Translations under genes and position numbers: made by a program | Shown here: positions 6,342 through 7,826 of the stretch, one piece after another | Numbering within the stretch: the first letter of the stretch is position 1 | Layout: every line of letters begins with the position of its first letter | The notes under the pieces: model-generated | Told to the model about the DNA's origin: nothing | Seen by the model: the letters and a program-made list of their open reading frames with translations, nothing else | Databases searched by the model: none | NCBI GenBank assembly: GCA_947253615.1 | Contig: CAMYAA010000032.1 | Location: 1-7,826 of the forward strand | Direction: 5' to 3' | Source: an uncultured Sutterellaceae bacterium | Lineage (GTDB): Bacteria; Pseudomonadota; Gammaproteobacteria; Burkholderiales; Burkholderiaceae_F | DNA length: 7,826 bases

Positions 6342-7019
6342 ATGAAGTACAAGGATATATATACCGAAACGGAAGCGAATCCAGATACGCTTTCCATGTT
6401 AGGACCTCTGGCCCCCTTAGCCGGGAATTGGGAAGGTAAGAGTGGTGTGGATACGCACCCACAAGCTTGGGGCGCTGAAACTGAACCCTATCATGAACGT
6501 TGGGAATTTGAGTTGTGCGATCCACAAAACAACGGCCCGCAGCTCTTTTATGGCTTACGCTATCACGTGTTTATCACGAAGCCCGATGAACGTGCCGCTT
6601 TCCATGACCAGTTAGGGTTCTTGCTTTGGGAACCGGAAACCGAAACGATCTATATGACGTTAGCCATTCCTCGTGGTCAAGTGGCCATGGCTATGGGTAA
6701 AGCTAAACCGGGTGACAAGACCTTCACGTTACGTGCTGAACGCGGCTCGACCGTGAATGGGATTTGCTCGAACCCGTTCTTGGAAGAAGCCTTTACGACG
6801 AAGTCCTGGACGGTGACGTTCACGTTTAACGAAGACGGCACTTTCTCGTACGATCAGACGACGATTTTGGACGTGCCCAATATCGAAGGCGACTTCGAAC
6901 ACCGCGATTACCATACCCTCCAATTAGTGGATGCGCCTCGCCCCAACGGTGCGATGATCGACGCTGGGTTATGGAACCGTAATCCGGGTAAGAAGGATCC
7001 TGAACCTTCGGAAGACTAA
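6342..7019 (+). CDS. nitrobindin-like heme-binding beta-barrel protein (FABP/THAP4-type)
   Basis: This 225-residue protein has no signal peptide or membrane helix and is probably cytoplasmic. It fits the nitrobindin-like family (PF08768 type), a 10-stranded lipocalin-like barrel that in characterised members binds ferric heme and reacts with nitric oxide or peroxynitrite. Family marks include GPLAPLAGNWEGKSGVDT (21-38, the N-terminal GxWxG region), YGLRYHVF (70-77) and FHDQLGFLLWEP (87-98). IPRGQVAMAMG (109-119), GICSNPFL (140-147) and FEHRDYHTLQLV (185-196) follow. H187 or H191 in the last strand are candidates for the heme-ligating histidine; this is inference. Residues 197-225 are a Pro/Asp/Glu/Lys-rich tail beyond the barrel. 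The ATG is preceded only by a weak GTGGA-like ribosome site. It is transcribed alone: its own leader lies upstream and a strong terminator downstream. Confidence 0.85.
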   Translation: MKYKDIYTETEANPDTLSMLGPLAPLAGNWEGKSGVDTHPQAWGAETEPYHERWEFELCDPQNNGPQLFYGLRYHVFITKPDERAAFHDQLGFLLWEPETETIYMTLAIPRGQVAMAMGKAKPGDKTFTLRAERGSTVNGICSNPFLEEAFTTKSWTVTFTFNEDGTFSYDQTTILDVPNIEGDFEHRDYHTLQLVDAPRPNGAMIDAGLWNRNPGKKDPEPSED

Positions 7020-7047
7020 TCGTTTACGCAACGGTTCGCCTCATTGC

Positions 7048-7091
7048 CACCCTTTAAGGTCTCGAATGACTTTGGAGGGTGTTTGTTTTTT
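7048..7091 (+). terminator. strong intrinsic terminator after the nitrobindin-like gene
   Basis: Bases 7048-7061 (CACCCTTTAAGGTC) pair with 7068-7081 (GACTTTGGAGGGTG) as a 14-bp stem containing three G-U wobbles, closed by a 6-nt loop. The T-run TTTGTTTTTT (7082-7091) follows at once. It begins 28 nt past the stop codon and isolates this gene from dcuC. Confidence 0.9.
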
Positions 7092-7126
7092 AGAGCCCGG
7101 AAAAGGCGTATTTTGCGTTGTAAAGC

Positions 7127-7165
7127 TTAGGGATCTTCCCTAAAGACGCTAGCGTATTAGGGAAG
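7127..7165 (+). promoter_or_regulatory. mutually exclusive hairpins in the dcuC leader
   Basis: TTAGGG (7127-7132) can pair with CCCTAA (7138-7143) around a 5-nt loop. Alternatively CTTCCCTAA (7135-7143) pairs with TTAGGGAAG (7157-7165), extended inward by the 10-bp palindrome ACGCTAGCGT (7146-7155). Both folds use the same CCCTAA, so only one can form at a time. The second hairpin also covers the first three bases of the purine-rich AAGGAGGG (7163-7170), the ribosome site of the small ORF that follows. I found no convincing promoter between the terminator at 7091 and this element. Confidence 0.55.
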
Positions 7166-7181
7166 GAGGGCAGATACTTGA

Positions 7182-7250
7182 ATGGACTGTATGAACCCCA
7201 TTGTGTGGAAAGCGTTTTTGACGCGTTTTTTACTCAGGGGTGTTTTTTGA
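7182..7250 (+). CDS. possible 22-residue leader peptide upstream of dcuC
   Basis: An ATG at 7182 opens a 22-codon frame (MDCMNPIVWKAF...) ending in TGA at 7248-7250, 30 nt before the dcuC ATG. A strong Shine-Dalgarno-like AAGGAGGG (7163-7170) lies 11 nt upstream, better than the site of most other genes here. The peptide is basic and hydrophobic. Within it, GCGT (7212-7215) and ACGC (7221-7224) can form a short stem followed by six T (7226-7231), a weak terminator-like structure that a translating ribosome would cover. This suggests a leader or attenuation arrangement, but an ORF this short can occur by chance. Confidence 0.3.
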   Translation: MDCMNPIVWKAFLTRFLLRGVF

Positions 7251-7280
7251 CTCTGACCATTCTTGACGAAAGGTATTCCT

Positions 7281-7786
7281 ATGATAGGTATCCTGATTGG
7301 TATTTTGACCCTCATTGTTGTGGGCTGGGCTATTGTTAAGGGCCGCTATGCGCCCATGGTGCTTTTCACGAGCGGCGTATTCATGCTGCTTTGCTCCATC
7401 CTTTTCCATACAGGGACGTTTCTTCCTGCCAAAGCCCTCCCGACGGGGAACGACTATTTGAACATTGTTGAGTTCATTCGCTACATGTTCTCCAACCGCC
7501 TTGCGGGCTTAGGTTTAATCATCATGGTGATGGTAGGTTTTGCGACCTACATGACCCATATTGGGGCCAACGATGCCTTTGTGAATATCGCCATTAAGCC
7601 GTTAGCCGCGATTAAGCACCCGTACGTGTTGGTCTTTGTCGCGTTTATGCTCGGCAAGGCCGTTTCGATGGTTATCACCTCGGCCGTAGGCTTAGGGGTG
7701 TTGTGCTTGGCCTTGATGGGTCCCGCTTTAGTGGCGCTCGGGATGAACAAAAAAGCCGTTGGGGCTGTCTTTGCCACCTCGGGGGC
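7281..7786 (+). CDS. dcuC: anaerobic C4-dicarboxylate carrier, DcuC family (3' end missing)
   Basis: Only the first 168-169 residues of a protein usually about 460 long are present; the frame is cut by adapter sequence, not by a biological break. DcuC carriers move succinate, fumarate and related C4-dicarboxylates across the inner membrane, mostly succinate efflux during fermentation. The best match is GFATYMTHIGAND (86-98), close to the GFAAYMTHIGAND that I recall in E. coli DcuC. SAVGLGVLCLAL (134-145) and the start of the conserved ATSGA segment (165-169) also align. Four or so hydrophobic helices are visible (about 3-20, 24-43, 76-93 and 115-133). The ATG follows AAAGG (7269-7273) at a suitable distance. 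The leader at 7092-7280 is structured and may regulate it. Confidence 0.9.
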
Positions 7787-7826
7787 CTGTCTCTTATACA
7801 CATCTCCGAGCCCACGAGACCGTACT
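7787..7826. other. Nextera (Tn5) sequencing adapter read-through
   Basis: Bases 7787-7805 are the 19-bp Tn5 mosaic end CTGTCTCTTATACACATCT. Bases 7806-7820 are CCGAGCCCACGAGAC, the rest of the Nextera read-2 adapter. The last six bases, CGTACT, agree with the start of i7 index N702 (CGTACTAG), as I recall it. This is library construct rather than genome. In the dcuC frame it encodes the well-known artefact LLYTSPSPRD, and on the reverse strand MYKRQ. Confidence 0.98.

Noticed and set aside
7212..7231. GCGT-TTTTG-ACGC stem with T6 as a full intrinsic terminator
   Set aside because: A 4-bp stem is too weak to call on its own; it is kept only as part of the possible dcuC leader attenuation arrangement.
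7547..7801. 84-residue minus-strand ORF beginning MYKRQ
   Set aside because: It starts inside the adapter and runs antisense to dcuC; MYKRQ is a known translation artefact of the Tn5 adapter.
1..7826. CRISPR arrays, insertion sequences, integrases or attachment sites
   Set aside because: No regularly spaced repeats, transposase-like ORFs, terminal inverted repeats with target duplications or tRNA genes were seen. The only transposon-derived sequence is the library adapter.

Overview
The window looks like a piece of a Gram-negative, proteobacterial genome with roughly 50% GC. It encodes an outer-membrane TolC-type factor, a DcuC-type anaerobic C4-dicarboxylate carrier and a proteobacterial-style nitrobindin-like protein. 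A gut-associated betaproteobacterium (Sutterellaceae-like) is my best guess, but this is inferred from gene content and recalled protein style, not from a search. The right end is a sequencing artefact: bases 7787-7826 are Nextera/Tn5 adapter, so the true genomic sequence stops at about 7786, inside dcuC.

Layout. Bases 1-194 are mostly intergenic: a nested inverted repeat (54-129), a terminator-like hairpin (156-176) and possibly the first codons of a leftward gene (30 to 1). Bases 195-6103 are one tightly packed leftward operon. In transcription order it encodes a TolC-family outer membrane factor (6103-4421), a HlyD-type membrane fusion protein (4384-3383), two ABC-2-type permeases (3379-2171 and 2174-978, overlapping by ATGA) and a TatD-family metal-dependent DNase/hydrolase (971-195). 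Bases 6104-6341 separate this operon from a rightward gene and carry an operator-like palindrome, a candidate promoter and a foldable leader. Bases 6342-7019 encode a nitrobindin-like beta-barrel protein, followed by a very good intrinsic terminator (7048-7091). Bases 7092-7280 are the dcuC leader, with competing hairpins and a possible 22-residue upstream ORF. dcuC starts at 7281 and is cut by the adapter.

How the genes work together. The four upstream operon genes supply every envelope layer of a YbhG/YbhS/YbhR-like exporter: inner-membrane permease pair, periplasmic adaptor and outer-membrane duct. No ATP-binding subunit is encoded among them, although E. coli ybhGFSR has one (YbhF). Either a distant ATPase powers it or the permease pair works differently. 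The substrate cannot be read from the sequence. TatD follows in the same transcript with a 6-nt gap and no obvious functional link. The nitrobindin-like gene and dcuC are separate units reading the other way.

The most interesting leads are the ATPase-less exporter operon, the mutually exclusive hairpins plus small ORF before dcuC, the palindrome and long structured leader before the nitrobindin-like gene, and the nested inverted repeat at 54-129.
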